From Paragemmobacter straminiformis (GTDB lineage: Bacteria; Pseudomonadota; Alphaproteobacteria; Rhodobacterales; Rhodobacteraceae): a DNA stretch of 64,000 bases. This document shows positions 34,670-45,057 of this stretch, piece after piece. The translations under genes were made by a program, and so were the position numbers. The stretch covers positions 248,001 to 312,000 of the forward strand of contig NZ_JACLQD010000005.1 in assembly GCF_014243445.1 (NCBI RefSeq), written 5' to 3'. The notes beneath the pieces are model-generated. The model saw only the letters and a list, made by a program, of their open reading frames with translations, was not told where the DNA came from and searched no databases. Numbering within the stretch: position 1 is the first letter of the stretch; each line of letters opens with the position of its first letter.

Positions 34670-37447
34670 ATGGATCTGGAGGCGCTGATCATGCTGGCGC
34701 TGGCCTTTCCGGCCGGGGTGGTCATTCTTTTCATCTGGGTCGCCGTTCTGGCGCGGCGGACGCGGGCTTTGGAGCGCGAGGTTGCGGCGCTGCGGATGGC
34801 GGCGGTCCGTCCGGAGATGCCCGTTTTGCCGGGTGCTTCCGTGGAAAGCGCCGTTCCTGCGGCGGCGGTCCCGCCCCGATCCGATATGCCCGTTGCCGAT
34901 GCGCCGCTTGCCGATGCGCCGCTTGCCGATGCGACGGGGCCTCTTGCGGCCGTGGCCGGAGAGGATGCCGCCGCGCCGCGTCTGTTCGACCCTTGGGCTC
35001 CGAAGGGTGCGGCGCTTGTCGGACCCGAAGCGACCCTTTCGCCGCCCGGTCCGCCGCCCCTGCCTGTTCCGACCGGGCCAAGCGGGTTCGAGCGGTTCGG
35101 CGCTTGGCTGCGCGAGAACTGGGTCTATGCCATTTCGGGCGTCTCGCTTGCCTTGGCGGGCGTCTTTTTCGTGCAATACGGGATCGAACGCGGCCTGTTG
35201 CCGCCCGTCATGCGGGTGCTGATGGGCATCGGCTTCGGTCTGGCGCTGGTCGGGACGGGGGAATATGTCCGGCGGCGTTTCGGGGACCGGCTGGTCGACA
35301 GCACGGCCTATCTGCCTTCGGTCTTTTCCGGCGCGGGGGTGGTTTCCGTCTTTGCCGCCGTGGTGGCCGCGCGGCAGATGTACGGGTTGATCGGCCCCGA
35401 GGCAGGCTTTGCCGCACTGGTCCTGACCGCTGCGGGGGCGGTTGTGCTGGGCTGGTTCAACGGGCCGTTCATGGTTGCGCTGGGGCTTGCGGGCGCGGCA
35501 ACGGCCCCCTTTGTCGTGGGGGGAAGTGCCGAGGCGGTCGATTGGCTTTACGCCTATTTCGCGCTGGTGGCGGCGGTGGGCCTGATGGTCGATACCGTGC
35601 GGCGCTGGGCCTGGGTGTCGGTGCTGGCGCTGGGGCTTGGCTTCGTTGCGGGGCTGCTGTTGCGGCAGGGCGGTGGCGGGGCCGATGGCTGGATGCTTTT
35701 GTGCTTTGCGCTGGTGCCTTTGGCCGTGGGCCTGCCCGCGCTGCGGCTGATGCCCGATCATGCGGGGCCGACGATGCTGGCTGCGGTCTTGCAGCCCAAG
35801 GGCGATGCGCCGATCTTTCCGGTGAAACTGGCGGCGGGCGCGGTGGCCGCAAGCACGCTGCTGCTGACGGTCGAGACGGGCGGGATGCTTCCCTTTGCGC
35901 TGCTGGCGGCGCTTGCGCTGGTGTTGGCGCTGTGGAGCGAGGAGGCCCCCGGTTTGCAGGATATGGCCTTGCTGCCTGCGGCGGGGTTCCTGCTGCGATT
36001 GGGCAGCGAGGGGCTGTTTGGCGGGGCGCTGTCGGCCGGGTTCCTGCAAGGGCTTTACCGCGAACCCGAAACCGCCGCGCCGATGACGGTGACATGGTTG
36101 GTGCTGATGGCGGCGGCGATGAGCGGGGCCTTGGCGTGGCGGTCGCTGCGGGGGCCGCTGCATCCCTTGGTGCTGTCGGGCGCGGCGGCTTTGGCGGCGC
36201 CCGTGGCGGTGCTGGTGATCGAGTTGCTGTGGAGTGCGTCACTGGTGATGGGGTCTTACCCCTGGGCGCTGCATGTGGTGGCGCTGGCGGCGATGATGAC
36301 CGCGCTGGCGCTGGCCTTCGCGCGGCTCGGCGATCTGCGGCGGGCGGCGCATTTCACGCTTTCGGCGCTGTCGCTGATCGCGCTGGCCATGTTCCTGACG
36401 CTGACGGCGGCGGCGCTGACCGTGGCGCTGGCGGTGCTTGTGGTGGTCGCCGCAGGGCTGGACCAGAGGTTCCGGCTGCCCGAGATGGGCTGGTTCCTGC
36501 AAGCCGCTGTCATGGTGATCGGCTGGCGGGTGACCGTCGATCCGGGGATCGTCGGGTCGATCGACGCGTCATGGGGGGCGATGGTGCTGGGGCATGTGGC
36601 GCCGCTTGCGGCCTTTGCCACGGCGATTTGGCTGCTGCGCGGCTTGCCGCGCGATGTGGCGCGGGCCTTTCTCGAATCCGGTTTTGCCGGAACGGCGGCG
36701 GTCTTTGCCGATGTGGTGATCTTTCGCGTCATGGACAGCTATTCGCAGACCCTGCCCTTTGACACGCATTGGGGCATGGCGCTTCTGGCCTATCCGTGGC
36801 TGGTGCTGACCCTTGTGCAGCTTTACCGCGCCGCCTTGGGCGGGTGGTTGCGCTGGTTGCGCTATGCAATCGCGGCGGTGGCGGGGGTGGCCTTTACCGC
36901 GATGACGTTGATCGTCTTGGTGGCCGACAGTCCGCTGACCGCAGGCGAGAGGGTGATCGGGCCGCTGCTGCTCGATTCCATGCTGCTCGCCTATGTGCTG
37001 CCGGGGGTGACGCTGATCTTCGGGCAGCGGTTCCTCGGGCATCTGCCGCGCGGTTTGCGCCGGGCGATGCTGGGGGGCGGGGTGGCGCTTTGCGCGCTTT
37101 ACGCGGCGCTGGAAATCCGGCGCTTCTGGCGCGGCGATGATCTGAGCGTCGCGGGCACGACCCAGCCCGAGCTTTACAGCTATACCGTGGCGCTGCTGGT
37201 GCTTGGCGCGGTGCTTCTGTGGCAGGCGATCGCCAAGGCCTCGCCCCTGCTGCGACGGATGGCGATGGGGGTGATCGCGGTGACCGTGGCCAAGGTGTTT
37301 CTGGTCGATGCCTCGGGCCTGTCGGGTCTGATACGGGTGTTCTCGTTCCTTGCGCTGGGGCTGGCGCTGGCGGGGCTTGCATGGCTGAACCGCTGGGCGG
37401 CGGGGCGGATGGCGGGGGCGGATCAGGCCGGCACGGGTGCGCCGTGA
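34670..37447 (+). CDS. DUF2339 polytopic membrane protein
   Basis: This 925-residue membrane protein has an N-terminal helix (about 5-28), a charged, Ala/Pro-rich cytoplasmic linker (about 30-140) with a duplicated ADAPLADAPLADA segment, and then roughly 25 or more hydrophobic segments to the C-terminus. GWLRENWVYAISG (here AWLRENWVYAISG) and AGVFFVQYGIERGLLPPVMR match the DUF2339 family, whose members are large membrane proteins of unknown function. It is divergent from the DUF2237/globin unit with 155 bases between. No enzymatic motif is apparent. Confidence 0.87.
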   Translation: MDLEALIMLALAFPAGVVILFIWVAVLARRTRALEREVAALRMAAVRPEMPVLPGASVESAVPAAAVPPRSDMPVADAPLADAPLADATGPLAAVAGEDAAAPRLFDPWAPKGAALVGPEATLSPPGPPPLPVPTGPSGFERFGAWLRENWVYAISGVSLALAGVFFVQYGIERGLLPPVMRVLMGIGFGLALVGTGEYVRRRFGDRLVDSTAYLPSVFSGAGVVSVFAAVVAARQMYGLIGPEAGFAALVLTAAGAVVLGWFNGPFMVALGLAGAATAPFVVGGSAEAVDWLYAYFALVAAVGLMVDTVRRWAWVSVLALGLGFVAGLLLRQGGGGADGWMLLCFALVPLAVGLPALRLMPDHAGPTMLAAVLQPKGDAPIFPVKLAAGAVAASTLLLTVETGGMLPFALLAALALVLALWSEEAPGLQDMALLPAAGFLLRLGSEGLFGGALSAGFLQGLYREPETAAPMTVTWLVLMAAAMSGALAWRSLRGPLHPLVLSGAAALAAPVAVLVIELLWSASLVMGSYPWALHVVALAAMMTALALAFARLGDLRRAAHFTLSALSLIALAMFLTLTAAALTVALAVLVVVAAGLDQRFRLPEMGWFLQAAVMVIGWRVTVDPGIVGSIDASWGAMVLGHVAPLAAFATAIWLLRGLPRDVARAFLESGFAGTAAVFADVVIFRVMDSYSQTLPFDTHWGMALLAYPWLVLTLVQLYRAALGGWLRWLRYAIAAVAGVAFTAMTLIVLVADSPLTAGERVIGPLLLDSMLLAYVLPGVTLIFGQRFLGHLPRGLRRAMLGGGVALCALYAALEIRRFWRGDDLSVAGTTQPELYSYTVALLVLGAVLLWQAIAKASPLLRRMAMGVIAVTVAKVFLVDASGLSGLIRVFSFLALGLALAGLAWLNRWAAGRMAGADQAGTGAP

Positions 37448-37639
37448 AGGCGCAGCCTACGGGGTGGACCACTGCCGCTGTGGCGTCTATAACGCGCGCA
37501 TGACGCATCACCTTGCGATACATGGCCGAATTATCGGCCCGGCGCGCTGATCCAGCCGCCGGGACGCCCGCCGTTATGCCCGTTGCGCCGCGTGACCGTG
37601 GCGACACCCCCATAAGCTATAGCCGACAGGACCGCCACG

Positions 37640-40561
37640 ATGTGCGCCGACACGACCACGCCTGACTACCGTTCGACCGTTTTCCTGCCCGAAACCGAAT
37701 TCCCCATGCGCGCGGGCCTGCCGCAGCGCGAGCCTGACTGGCTGAAGCGCTGGGAGGAGATCGGCGTCTACGACCGCCTGCGCGAGCGCGGTGCGGCCGA
37801 GGGGCGCGCGCCCTTCGTGCTGCATGACGGCCCCCCCTATGCAAACGGGCATCTGCACATCGGCCATGCGCTGAACAAGGTGCTGAAGGACATGGTGGTG
37901 CGCAGCCAGCAGATGATGGGCAAGGACGCCCGCTATGTGCCGGGCTGGGATTGCCACGGCCTGCCCATCGAATGGAAGATCGAAGAGCAATACCGCGCCA
38001 AGGGGCTGAACAAGGACGACGTCGATGTCGTGGCCTTCCGTCAGGAATGCCGCAAGTTCGCCGAAGGCTGGATCGACGTGCAGCGCGAAGAGTTCAAGCG
38101 CCTTGGCATCACGGGGAAATGGGACGACCCCTACCTGACGATGGATTACCACGCCGAGGCCGTGATCGCGGACGAGTTCATGAAGTTCGTCATGAACGGC
38201 TCGCTCTATCAGGGGTCGAAGCCCGTGATGTGGTCGCCCGTGGAAAAGACCGCGCTGGCAGAAGCCGAGGTCGAGTATCACGACCATACCAGCCATACGA
38301 TCTGGGCCAAGTTCCGCGTGATCGCGGGAGATGCGCTTTACACCAAGACACCCACCGATGTGGTGATCTGGACCACGACTCCTTGGACCATCCCGCAAAA
38401 CCGCGCCATCAGCTTCGGGCCTGCAATCGCTTACGGGCTTTACGAGATCATCGGGCGGCCCGCCGACAGCGGCGCCACCATCGGGCATCGGGTGATCTTG
38501 GCCGATGCGCTGGCCGAAGCGACCTTTGCCCAAGCCAAGCTTGCGGGGCCGGAATTCGTGCGCCGTCTGGCGGATGTTCCGGCGGCCGACCTGTCGGGCA
38601 TGGTCTGCGCCCACCCCTATCGCGGGATCGAGGGCGGCGCGGGCGAGTGGGATTATGACGTCCCCATGCTCGCCGGTGACCATGTGACCGACGACGCGGG
38701 CACGGGGTTCGTCCACACTGCGCCCAGCCACGGCGATGACGACTACCAGATGGGTCTGAAGCATGGCTTGCCGATGACCTACAACGTCGAACCCGATGGT
38801 TCCTACCGCGCCGATCTGCCGCTGTTCGGCGGGCAGCACATCATCCTGCCCGATGGCAAGGAGGGTCCGGCCAACGTCTCGAACATCAAGGCGCTGGCGG
38901 GGGCGGGGGCGCTGTTCGCCAAGGGCAAGCTCAAGCATTCCTACCCGCATTCGTGGCGCTCGAAAGCGCCGCTGATCTATCGCAACACGCCGCAATGGTT
39001 CGTGGCCATCGACAAGCCGCTTGCGGACGGCATGGGCCAATATGGCGAGACGATCCGCGCGCGGGCGCTGACCTCGATCAACGATCTGGTGGAATGGACG
39101 CCGCAGACGGGGCGCAACCGTCTGTTCAGCATGATTGAGGCGCGGCCCGACTGGGTGCTGTCGCGCCAACGGGCATGGGGCGTGCCGCTGACCTGCTTCG
39201 TGAAAAAGGGCGCAAAGCCCACGGATGCCGATTACGTGCTGCGCGATGCCGAAGTGAACGCCCGCATCAAGGCGGCCTTCGAGGCCGAGGGTGCGGATGT
39301 CTGGTATGTGGCGGGCTTCAAGGAGCGGATGCTCGGCGGGCTGCATGACCCCGAAGCCTACACCCAGGTCTATGACGTTCTCGACGTGTGGTTCGACAGC
39401 GGTTCCACCCATGCCTTCGTGCTGCGCGACCGTGCCGATGGCGCGGCCGACGGGATTGCGGACCTCTATCTCGAAGGCACCGACCAGCATCGCGGCTGGT
39501 TCCATTCCTCGATGTTGCAAGCCTGCGGCACCAAGGGGCGCGCGCCCTATCGCGGCGTTCTGACCCACGGTTTCACGCTGGACGAGAAGGGCATGAAGAT
39601 GTCCAAGTCGCTTGGCAACACGGTCGCCCCGCAAGAGGTGATCGGGGAATATGGCGCCGATATCCTGCGGCTTTGGGTGGCGCAGTCGGATTACACCGCC
39701 GATCTGCGGATCGGAAAGGAAATCCTGAAAGGCGTGGCCGACAGCTACCGCCGCCTGCGCAACACGATGCGCTTCATGCTGGGCAACCTGAAGGACTTCA
39801 CCGAGGCCGAACGGGTCGAGCTGCGCGACATGCCCGAGTTGGAGCAATGGCTGCTGCACCGTCTGGCGGAACTTGATGCCGAGGTGCGCGAGGGCTACGC
39901 GAAATACGACTTCCAGGGCGTGTTCCAGAAGCTGTTCACCTTCTGCACCACGGACCTGTCGGCGGTCTATTTCGACATCCGCAAGGACGCGCTTTATTGT
40001 GACGCGCCTGCCTCGGTGCGGCGGCGCGCGGCGCGGACGGTGCTGGACCTGCTGTTCCACCGTCTGGCCACATGGCTTGCGCCGATCCTTGTGTTCACGA
40101 TGGAGGATGTCTGGCTGTCGCGCTTCGAAGCCCCCGGCGAGAGCGTGCATCTGCATGACATTCCCGAAACGCCGAAAGCATGGCTCAACCATGCGCTGGC
40201 GGTGAAATGGGACCGCATCCGTGCGGTGCGCCGCGTGGTGACGGGCGCGCTCGAGGTGCAGCGCACGGCCAAGGTGATCGGCGCGTCGCTCGAGGCTGCA
40301 CCGGTTGTGCATGTCGATGCCGAGACCAAGGCGATGCTCGACGGCGTGCCCTTTGCCGATCTGTGCATCACCAGCGCGATCGAGGTCAGCAGCGCCGCCG
40401 CCCCCGCCGATGCCTTTACCCTGCCCGATGTGGCGGGGGTGGCCGTGGTGTTCCGCCCGGCGCAGGGCGGGAAGTGCGAACGCTGCTGGCAGATCCTGCC
40501 CGAGGTCGGCACGCTTTCCCATCCGGCAACCTGCAAGCGCTGCAACGACGCGCTGGGCTGA
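37640..40561 (+). CDS. ileS: Isoleucyl-tRNA synthetase
   Basis: IleS (973 residues) charges tRNA-Ile. Class I motifs are HIGH at 73-76 ([11 protein letters not shown]) and KMSKS at 653-657 ([10 protein letters not shown]). The CP1 editing domain lies between ([32 protein letters not shown]), followed by the anticodon-binding helical domain and a C-terminal zinc-finger with CERCWQILP and CKRCN. It is thus of the bacterial IleS1 type. Start at 37640 preceded by a weak GACAGGA. Confidence 0.98.
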   Translation: MCADTTTPDYRSTVFLPETEFPMRAGLPQREPDWLKRWEEIGVYDRLRERGAAEGRAPFVLHDGPPYANGHLHIGHALNKVLKDMVVRSQQMMGKDARYVPGWDCHGLPIEWKIEEQYRAKGLNKDDVDVVAFRQECRKFAEGWIDVQREEFKRLGITGKWDDPYLTMDYHAEAVIADEFMKFVMNGSLYQGSKPVMWSPVEKTALAEAEVEYHDHTSHTIWAKFRVIAGDALYTKTPTDVVIWTTTPWTIPQNRAISFGPAIAYGLYEIIGRPADSGATIGHRVILADALAEATFAQAKLAGPEFVRRLADVPAADLSGMVCAHPYRGIEGGAGEWDYDVPMLAGDHVTDDAGTGFVHTAPSHGDDDYQMGLKHGLPMTYNVEPDGSYRADLPLFGGQHIILPDGKEGPANVSNIKALAGAGALFAKGKLKHSYPHSWRSKAPLIYRNTPQWFVAIDKPLADGMGQYGETIRARALTSINDLVEWTPQTGRNRLFSMIEARPDWVLSRQRAWGVPLTCFVKKGAKPTDADYVLRDAEVNARIKAAFEAEGADVWYVAGFKERMLGGLHDPEAYTQVYDVLDVWFDSGSTHAFVLRDRADGAADGIADLYLEGTDQHRGWFHSSMLQACGTKGRAPYRGVLTHGFTLDEKGMKMSKSLGNTVAPQEVIGEYGADILRLWVAQSDYTADLRIGKEILKGVADSYRRLRNTMRFMLGNLKDFTEAERVELRDMPELEQWLLHRLAELDAEVREGYAKYDFQGVFQKLFTFCTTDLSAVYFDIRKDALYCDAPASVRRRAARTVLDLLFHRLATWLAPILVFTMEDVWLSRFEAPGESVHLHDIPETPKAWLNHALAVKWDRIRAVRRVVTGALEVQRTAKVIGASLEAAPVVHVDAETKAMLDGVPFADLCITSAIEVSSAAAPADAFTLPDVAGVAVVFRPAQGGKCERCWQILPEVGTLSHPATCKRCNDALG

Positions 40562-40602
40562 AGGCGGCGGGGCAAAGTCGGAGGGGCAAAGGCCCTGTCT
40601 CA

Positions 40603-40665
40603 CCCTTGCCGAAATACTCTCGGGGGGTGAGCGCCCTTTGGCGCGAGGGGGGCGGATAGCCCCCC
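40603..40665 (-). repeat. Intergenic two-hairpin repeat, copy 9
   Basis: Core variant GAGAGTATTTCGGCAAGGG (minus strand), second hairpin GCGCC-CTTT-GGCGC, and GC hairpin at 40647-40665. Between ileS and the EamA gene. Confidence 0.78.
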
Positions 40666-40666
40666 T

Positions 40667-40685
40667 GATTCTTCGCAGAAGAATC
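40667..40685. terminator. Palindrome next to repeat copy 9
   Basis: GATTCTTC-GCA-GAAGAATC, a perfect 8-bp stem of the same design as those after aroA and trpF. Confidence 0.55.
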
Positions 40686-40739
40686 GCCTTGCCCTTGCCC
40701 TGCGGCGCGCTTAGCCGTTTCGTAACGGTTTCATGACGG

Positions 40740-41585
40740 GTGGTTTCCTTGTCCTTTGGCGTTTTCATGGCCGTGATCGGTGCGGCCTTTCTGCATGCGC
40801 TCTGGAATGCGCTGATCAAGGTCGGCTCGTCCAAGGTGGGGGGCATGGTGATCCTGTCGATCACCGAGGTGCCGATCGGGCTTGCCATCGGCCTTGCCTC
40901 GCCCTGGCCCAAGCCCGAGGTCTGGCCCTGGGTCATCGCGGCCGGATGCACGCATTTCTTCTATAAATCCTTCCTTGTCTTTGCCTACGAGCGGGGCGAT
41001 CTGAGCCGCGTCTATCCCATCGCGCGGGGGGCGGCTCCGATGGTGGTGGCGCTGGTCGGGTTCTTCGCGCTGAGCGATGCGATCACGAGCCATGAATATC
41101 TGGGCATTGCCGTGCTGGGGTGCGGCATCTTCCTTATGGCGCGGGGTGTTTTCGCGCAGGCCGAGGACCGCAAGCTTTTACCCTTTGCGCTGGGGTCGGC
41201 CTGTGCCACGGCGGCCTATACGCTGATCGACGGGCTGGGGGCGCGGGTGTCGGGCGATGCGGCGGCCTATGTGGCCTGGGTCTTCGTGGCGGACGGGTTG
41301 ATCTTTACCACCGTGACCTTGCTCTGGAAGGGGACGGATGTCCTGCCGCGCGATCTGAAAAGCTGGGGCATGGCGGGATTTGCCTCGGCGGCGTCCTACG
41401 GGTCCTATGCGATTGCGATCTGGGCGATGACCTTTGCGCCGCTTGCGGTGGTTGCGGCGCTGCGCGAAACCTCGATCCTGTTCGCGGTGCTGATCGGCTG
41501 GCTTGTCTTTGGCGAGAAGATGACGGGGGAAAAGGCGCTGGCGGCGGTTGTGATCGTGTCGGGGGTCTTGCTGACGCGGCTTTAG
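40740..41585 (+). CDS. EamA/DMT-superfamily transporter
   Basis: This 281-residue protein has ten predicted membrane helices in two EamA repeats (about 5-135 and 145-280), the normal size for drug/metabolite transporters. The second repeat ends with APLAVVAALRETSILFAVLI and GEKMTGEKALAAVVIVSGVL, the usual EamA end. AALHALWNALIK-like opening (AFLHALWNALIKVGSSKVG) is common in the family. GTG start at 40740; a TTG at 40749 is an alternative. The substrate cannot be told from sequence. Confidence 0.9.
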   Translation: MVSLSFGVFMAVIGAAFLHALWNALIKVGSSKVGGMVILSITEVPIGLAIGLASPWPKPEVWPWVIAAGCTHFFYKSFLVFAYERGDLSRVYPIARGAAPMVVALVGFFALSDAITSHEYLGIAVLGCGIFLMARGVFAQAEDRKLLPFALGSACATAAYTLIDGLGARVSGDAAAYVAWVFVADGLIFTTVTLLWKGTDVLPRDLKSWGMAGFASAASYGSYAIAIWAMTFAPLAVVAALRETSILFAVLIGWLVFGEKMTGEKALAAVVIVSGVLLTRL

Positions 41586-41676
41586 GCGGCAATGGGGCCT
41601 GCGGCCCTGCGACGTGACAGGGGGGGCGTGACAGGGGGGGATCGGGGGCCGCCCGCGCGCGGCCCGTGCCGAAGCG

Positions 41677-42384
41677 TCAGGTGACGCGGTTCACGCCGCG
41701 TTCGGGGATGATCTGCTGCGCGATGCCCGCGAAGGTCAGGTAAAGCGAGGTGATCACAAGGCCCCAATGCGCCCAGCTTTGCGGCCAGAAATCGACCCAT
41801 GCCGCCCAGCCCGCGAAGAACACCCAAGCCAGCGCCATCGGCAGCGAGATGTTGCGCCAGCGCTTGGTGCGGGTGGGGTGGATGAATTTCAGGTTGGTGA
41901 ACATGCCGACGGTCAGCGCGATCACCACGGTCAGGATCACCAGCCAGTGGGGATGCAGCGAGAAAAGCACCAGCACCACCATGTTCCAGCAGGCCGGAAA
42001 GCCCGCGAAGCTTTTGTCCTTGGTCTTCATGCGGGTGTCGGCGAAATAGACGACCGATCCGAAGACGATGGCGATGATGGCAAGCCAGCCCGTCCAGCCC
42101 GGCAGCAGCCCCGATTTGAACAGGGCATAGGCGGGGATGAAGACGTAAGTCAGATAGTCGACGATCAGGTCCATCAGGACGCCGTCGTAGGTGGGCCAGT
42201 TCTTGTGGACGTCGTAGCGGCGGGCAAGCGGGCCGTCGATTCCGTCGACGAAGAGCGCCAGCACGAGCCAGAGGAACATCAGGCTCCACTTTTCCTCGAC
42301 GGCGGCGAGCATGGCAAACATCGAAAGCACCGCGCCCGAAGCGGTGAGGAGGTGCACGGAAAGGGCTTTGAGACGCATGTCCAT
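41677..42384 (-). CDS. pcs: Phosphatidylcholine synthase
   Basis: Pcs (235 residues) is an integral membrane CDP-alcohol phosphotransferase that makes phosphatidylcholine directly from CDP-diacylglycerol and choline, a pathway found mainly in alphaproteobacteria. The CDP-alcohol motif is present: D47 and D50 in FVDGIDGPLARR, then G68, D72 and D76 in YDGVLMDLIVDY. Around eight hydrophobic segments follow. The stretch ADTRMKTKDKSFAGFPACWN is typical of Pcs. The other possible identity, phosphatidylglycerophosphate synthase, is shorter and lacks this stretch. Confidence 0.93.
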   Translation of the reverse strand: MDMRLKALSVHLLTASGAVLSMFAMLAAVEEKWSLMFLWLVLALFVDGIDGPLARRYDVHKNWPTYDGVLMDLIVDYLTYVFIPAYALFKSGLLPGWTGWLAIIAIVFGSVVYFADTRMKTKDKSFAGFPACWNMVVLVLFSLHPHWLVILTVVIALTVGMFTNLKFIHPTRTKRWRNISLPMALAWVFFAGWAAWVDFWPQSWAHWGLVITSLYLTFAGIAQQIIPERGVNRVT

Positions 42385-42489
42385 TCGCCTTGGATTGCAT
42401 GTAAATTCACGCCGCGCAATCCGCTTGCGGAGGGGATGTGGTTTTTGCGTCCTGCGGATTTTGACGCGAAGGGGGCCGATGGCCAGCCC

Positions 42490-42537
42490 CCGGGGGTTTT
42501 ACCCCCGGACCCCCAGAGTATTTGGGCAAGGATGAAG
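42490..42537 (+). repeat. Intergenic repeat, short form (copy 10)
   Basis: Single hairpin CCGGGGG/CCCCCGG, then CCCCCAGAGTATTTGGGCAAG and GATGAAG. Lacks the second hairpin. Between the pcs start and the xerC end, both on the minus strand. Confidence 0.65.
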
Positions 42538-42582
42538 GGCAAGGGGGCCGCACTGCGGCAGGGTCGCGGTCGGGCGGGTTTG

Positions 42583-43515
42583 TCAGGCGCGGGGGTGGGC
42601 GCTTTGGTAGACCTCCATCAGCCTTGCGGCATCGACGGCGGTGTAGGCCTGCGTGGTCGAGAGCGAGGCGTGGCCGAGAAGTTCCTGGATGGCGCGCAGG
42701 TCGCCTCCGGCCGAAAGGAGATGGGTGGCGAAGCTGTGCCGCATGGCGTGGGGCGTGGCCGTGGCGGGCAGGCCGAGCTGCATGCGGGCTTTCTCCATCA
42801 CCGACTGGATCAGGCGCGGGTTGAGCGGGCCGCCGCGCTGTCCCCTGAAGAGGGGAGTGCCGGGCGCGAGGTCGAAGGGGCAAAGGCGGGCGTATTCGGC
42901 CACCGTTCCGCGCGCGACGGGAAGGACGGGGACGAGCCGCTCTTTCCCCCCCTTGCCGGTGATGCGCAGGACTTCGGGGAGGGGGTGGGCTTCTGCCGCG
43001 AGGCCGAGCGCTTCCGAGATGCGCAGGCCGCAGCCGTAGAGCAGGACGATGACGGCGCGGTCGCGGGCGGCGACCCAAGGTTCGGCCGCTTGCGCTGCGG
43101 CGGTGTCGATCATGTCGGCGGCCCCTTCGACCGAGAGGGGGCGCGGCAGCTTGCGGCGGAACTTGGGGCCGCGGGCCGAAAGGACGGCGGTGGCATCGCT
43201 GCCGCCCGCGCGGTCGGCCAGATAGGCGGTGAAGCCCTTGACCGCCGAGAGCGACCGCGCGAGCGAGCGTGCGCCGACGCCCCGCGCGCGTTCCTGCGCC
43301 ATCCAGGCGCGCAGGTCGGTGAGCGGAACGGAGGCGAGGGCGGCAAGCCCCTCGGTCCCGCCACGGTGGCGGGCAAGGAAGGACAGATAGCCCGCAACAT
43401 CGCGGGCATAGGCGGTGATCGTCTTTTCCGCCGCCCCGTCCAGCGCGCGCAGGTGGTCGAGCCAGCCGGACAGCGCATCTCTCGCCTGTGGCGAGATCAA
43501 CGCGGGGGCCGTCAT
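42583..43515 (-). CDS. xerC: Tyrosine recombinase XerC
   Basis: XerC (310 residues) cuts and rejoins DNA at dif sites to resolve chromosome dimers. It has an N-terminal SAM-like core-binding domain (about 10-105) and a catalytic domain with the full set R165 (GCGLRISEAL), K188 (TGKGGKERL), H256 and R259 (PHAMRHSFATHLL), H282 (LLGHASLSTTQ) and the nucleophile Y291. It is coupled (ATGA overlap) to the DUF484 gene just upstream, the usual partner of xerC in proteobacteria, which argues for the housekeeping recombinase and against a phage integrase. Confidence 0.95.
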   Translation of the reverse strand: MTAPALISPQARDALSGWLDHLRALDGAAEKTITAYARDVAGYLSFLARHRGGTEGLAALASVPLTDLRAWMAQERARGVGARSLARSLSAVKGFTAYLADRAGGSDATAVLSARGPKFRRKLPRPLSVEGAADMIDTAAAQAAEPWVAARDRAVIVLLYGCGLRISEALGLAAEAHPLPEVLRITGKGGKERLVPVLPVARGTVAEYARLCPFDLAPGTPLFRGQRGGPLNPRLIQSVMEKARMQLGLPATATPHAMRHSFATHLLSAGGDLRAIQELLGHASLSTTQAYTAVDAARLMEVYQSAHPRA

Positions 43516-44210
43516 GACAGCCAGCGCCGCATGGTGCGTTCGAACACGCCCGCAAAGAAGGCCAGCAGGTCGGTTCCATGCGTCGGGCGGAACTGGTGCG
43601 GGTCTTCGGCGCCGAGGACCAGCATTCCCGGCAGCCGGCCCGCGCCGAAGTCGAGCCGCATCAGCGCCTCGGACCGGATCCATCCGGCGCGGTCGCCGTA
43701 GAGGCCCGGCGTTTCGGCCGGCATGGTCTGGCGCAGGACGACGGGGCGCATCGGCACGTTGCGCCCGCCTGCAAGGTAATCGGCCACGAAGCCGGGTTCG
43801 GCGACGTAGAGAACGTCACCCAGTTTGCGCAGAAGGGCGGGGCTGTCTTCGGGTTGCACCGATTCCAGCACGAGACGCACGCAATCGACGCGCAGGGTGC
43901 CCGCCACATCGGCGGCAAGGGTTTTCAGGAAATCCTCGAAGGTGAGCGGGTCGAGCATTTGCAGGATGGCCCGATGCACCTGATTGGTGCCCGCGAGGTT
44001 CTCGTAGGCGGCGGCGATCACGGAACGGTGCGTATCTTCCAGCCGGTCGAGACGGCTTTCGAGCCGTTCCATCGCGATGCCGCGCAGGTCGACGATGTTG
44101 GCCCCCATCGCGCGTTCGTTCGCGGCGATCAGGGCCGCCATGACATCGCGGTCCTCAAGCAGAAGTTCCGGCTCTGCCAGAAGCCGGTCGCGCAAATCCT
44201 GTTCGATCAT
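43512..44210 (-). CDS. DUF484 family protein
   Basis: This 232-residue cytoplasmic protein has a GAF-like DUF484 domain. A helical N-terminal part (LLAEPELLLEDRDVMAALIAANER) matches the conserved 'DRDVMAALI' region, then a coiled segment and the GAF-like half (about 80-230). The family commonly lies immediately before xerC, as here with a four-base overlap; its biochemical role is unknown. In gammaproteobacteria it is the yigA gene of the dapF-yigA-xerC operon. Confidence 0.9.
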   Translation of the reverse strand: MIEQDLRDRLLAEPELLLEDRDVMAALIAANERAMGANIVDLRGIAMERLESRLDRLEDTHRSVIAAAYENLAGTNQVHRAILQMLDPLTFEDFLKTLAADVAGTLRVDCVRLVLESVQPEDSPALLRKLGDVLYVAEPGFVADYLAGGRNVPMRPVVLRQTMPAETPGLYGDRAGWIRSEALMRLDFGAGRLPGMLVLGAEDPHQFRPTHGTDLLAFFAGVFERTMRRWLS

Positions 44211-44260
44211 GAAGGCACTGCCCGTGTGTTCTTGGTGATTTGCGCGACCTTAGCAGGAAA

Positions 44261-44914
44261 TCAGATGATTTTCTGCCCTGTTTTCGCCCAGTCGGCCATG
44301 AACTGTTCCAGACCCTTGTCGGTGAGCACATGGTTGGCCATCTGCTTGATCACCGAAGGCGGCGCGGTCATCACGTCGGCCCCGATCAGGGCGCTGTCCT
44401 TGGCGTGGTTCAGGGTGCGGATCGAGGCCGCGAGGATCTGCGTGTCAAAGCCGTAGTTGTCGTAGATCGTGCGGATGTCGGCGATCAGGTCGAGGCCGTC
44501 GAGGTTGATGTCATCCAGACGGCCGATGAAGGGCGAGATGAAGGTGGCGCCGGCCTTGGCGGCGAGAAGCGCCTGATTGGCCGAGAAGCAGAGGGTGACG
44601 TTGACCATCTTGCCCTCGGCGGCGAGAACCTTGCAGGTTTTCAGGCCATCCCATGTCAGCGGCACCTTGACGGCGATGTTGGGCGCGATTTCGGCCAGCT
44701 TGCGGCCTTCGGCGATCATGTCGTCGGCTTTCAGGGCCACGACTTCGGCCGAGACGGGGCCGGAGACGATGGAGCAGATCTCGCGCGTGACTTCGAGGAT
44801 GTCGCGGCCGGATTTCAGGATCAGCGAGGGGTTGGTGGTGACGCCATCGACCATGCCGAGGTCATTGAGTTCGGAAATGGCGGCCACATCGGCGGTGTCC
44901 ACAAAGAATTTCAT
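44261..44914 (-). CDS. tal: Transaldolase (TalC/fructose-6-phosphate aldolase family)
   Basis: This 217-residue protein is the short TalC/FSA type of class I aldolase. Active-site residues are D6 (FVDTADV), N28 (TTNPSL) and the Schiff-base lysine K83 ([12 protein letters not shown]). These short enzymes act either as transaldolases in the pentose phosphate pathway or as fructose-6-phosphate aldolases; sequence alone does not separate the two, though in this order the gene is normally annotated tal. It is divergent from priA, and the 143-base gap contains a 16-bp tandem repeat. Confidence 0.92.
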   Translation of the reverse strand: MKFFVDTADVAAISELNDLGMVDGVTTNPSLILKSGRDILEVTREICSIVSGPVSAEVVALKADDMIAEGRKLAEIAPNIAVKVPLTWDGLKTCKVLAAEGKMVNVTLCFSANQALLAAKAGATFISPFIGRLDDINLDGLDLIADIRTIYDNYGFDTQILAASIRTLNHAKDSALIGADVMTAPPSVIKQMANHVLTDKGLEQFMADWAKTGQKII

Positions 44915-44972
44915 CGGCGCGGTCCTTATGGGTTGCGGGGGTTCGGGGGCGGGTTTACCCCAAAGGCGTTCC

Positions 44973-45048
44973 GGTTGAAAGACTGGGCGGGTGAAAGACT
45001 GGCCGTTTCAAGGATGGGGCGGTTCAAGGATTGGGCGGTTGAAAAACC
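44973..45048. repeat. 16-bp tandem repeat in the tal-priA divergent region
   Basis: Four and a half units of a 16-base motif (GGTTGAAAGACTGGGC, with variants at 44989, 45005, 45021 and 45037) end ten bases before the priA start. It lies within the presumed promoter region of both genes. Confidence 0.85.
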
Positions 45049-45057
45049 GCAAGGCGG

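Noticed and set aside
37574-40951. Open frame of 1125 codons on the minus strand
   Set aside because: It runs antisense through all of ileS, is rich in His, Arg, Pro and Gln and has no recognisable domain. High G+C and codon bias remove stop codons from the opposite strand.
42583-43515. Phage or island integrase
   Set aside because: The tyrosine recombinase is coupled to DUF484 as housekeeping xerC is; no attachment-site duplication, tRNA gene or phage genes nearby.
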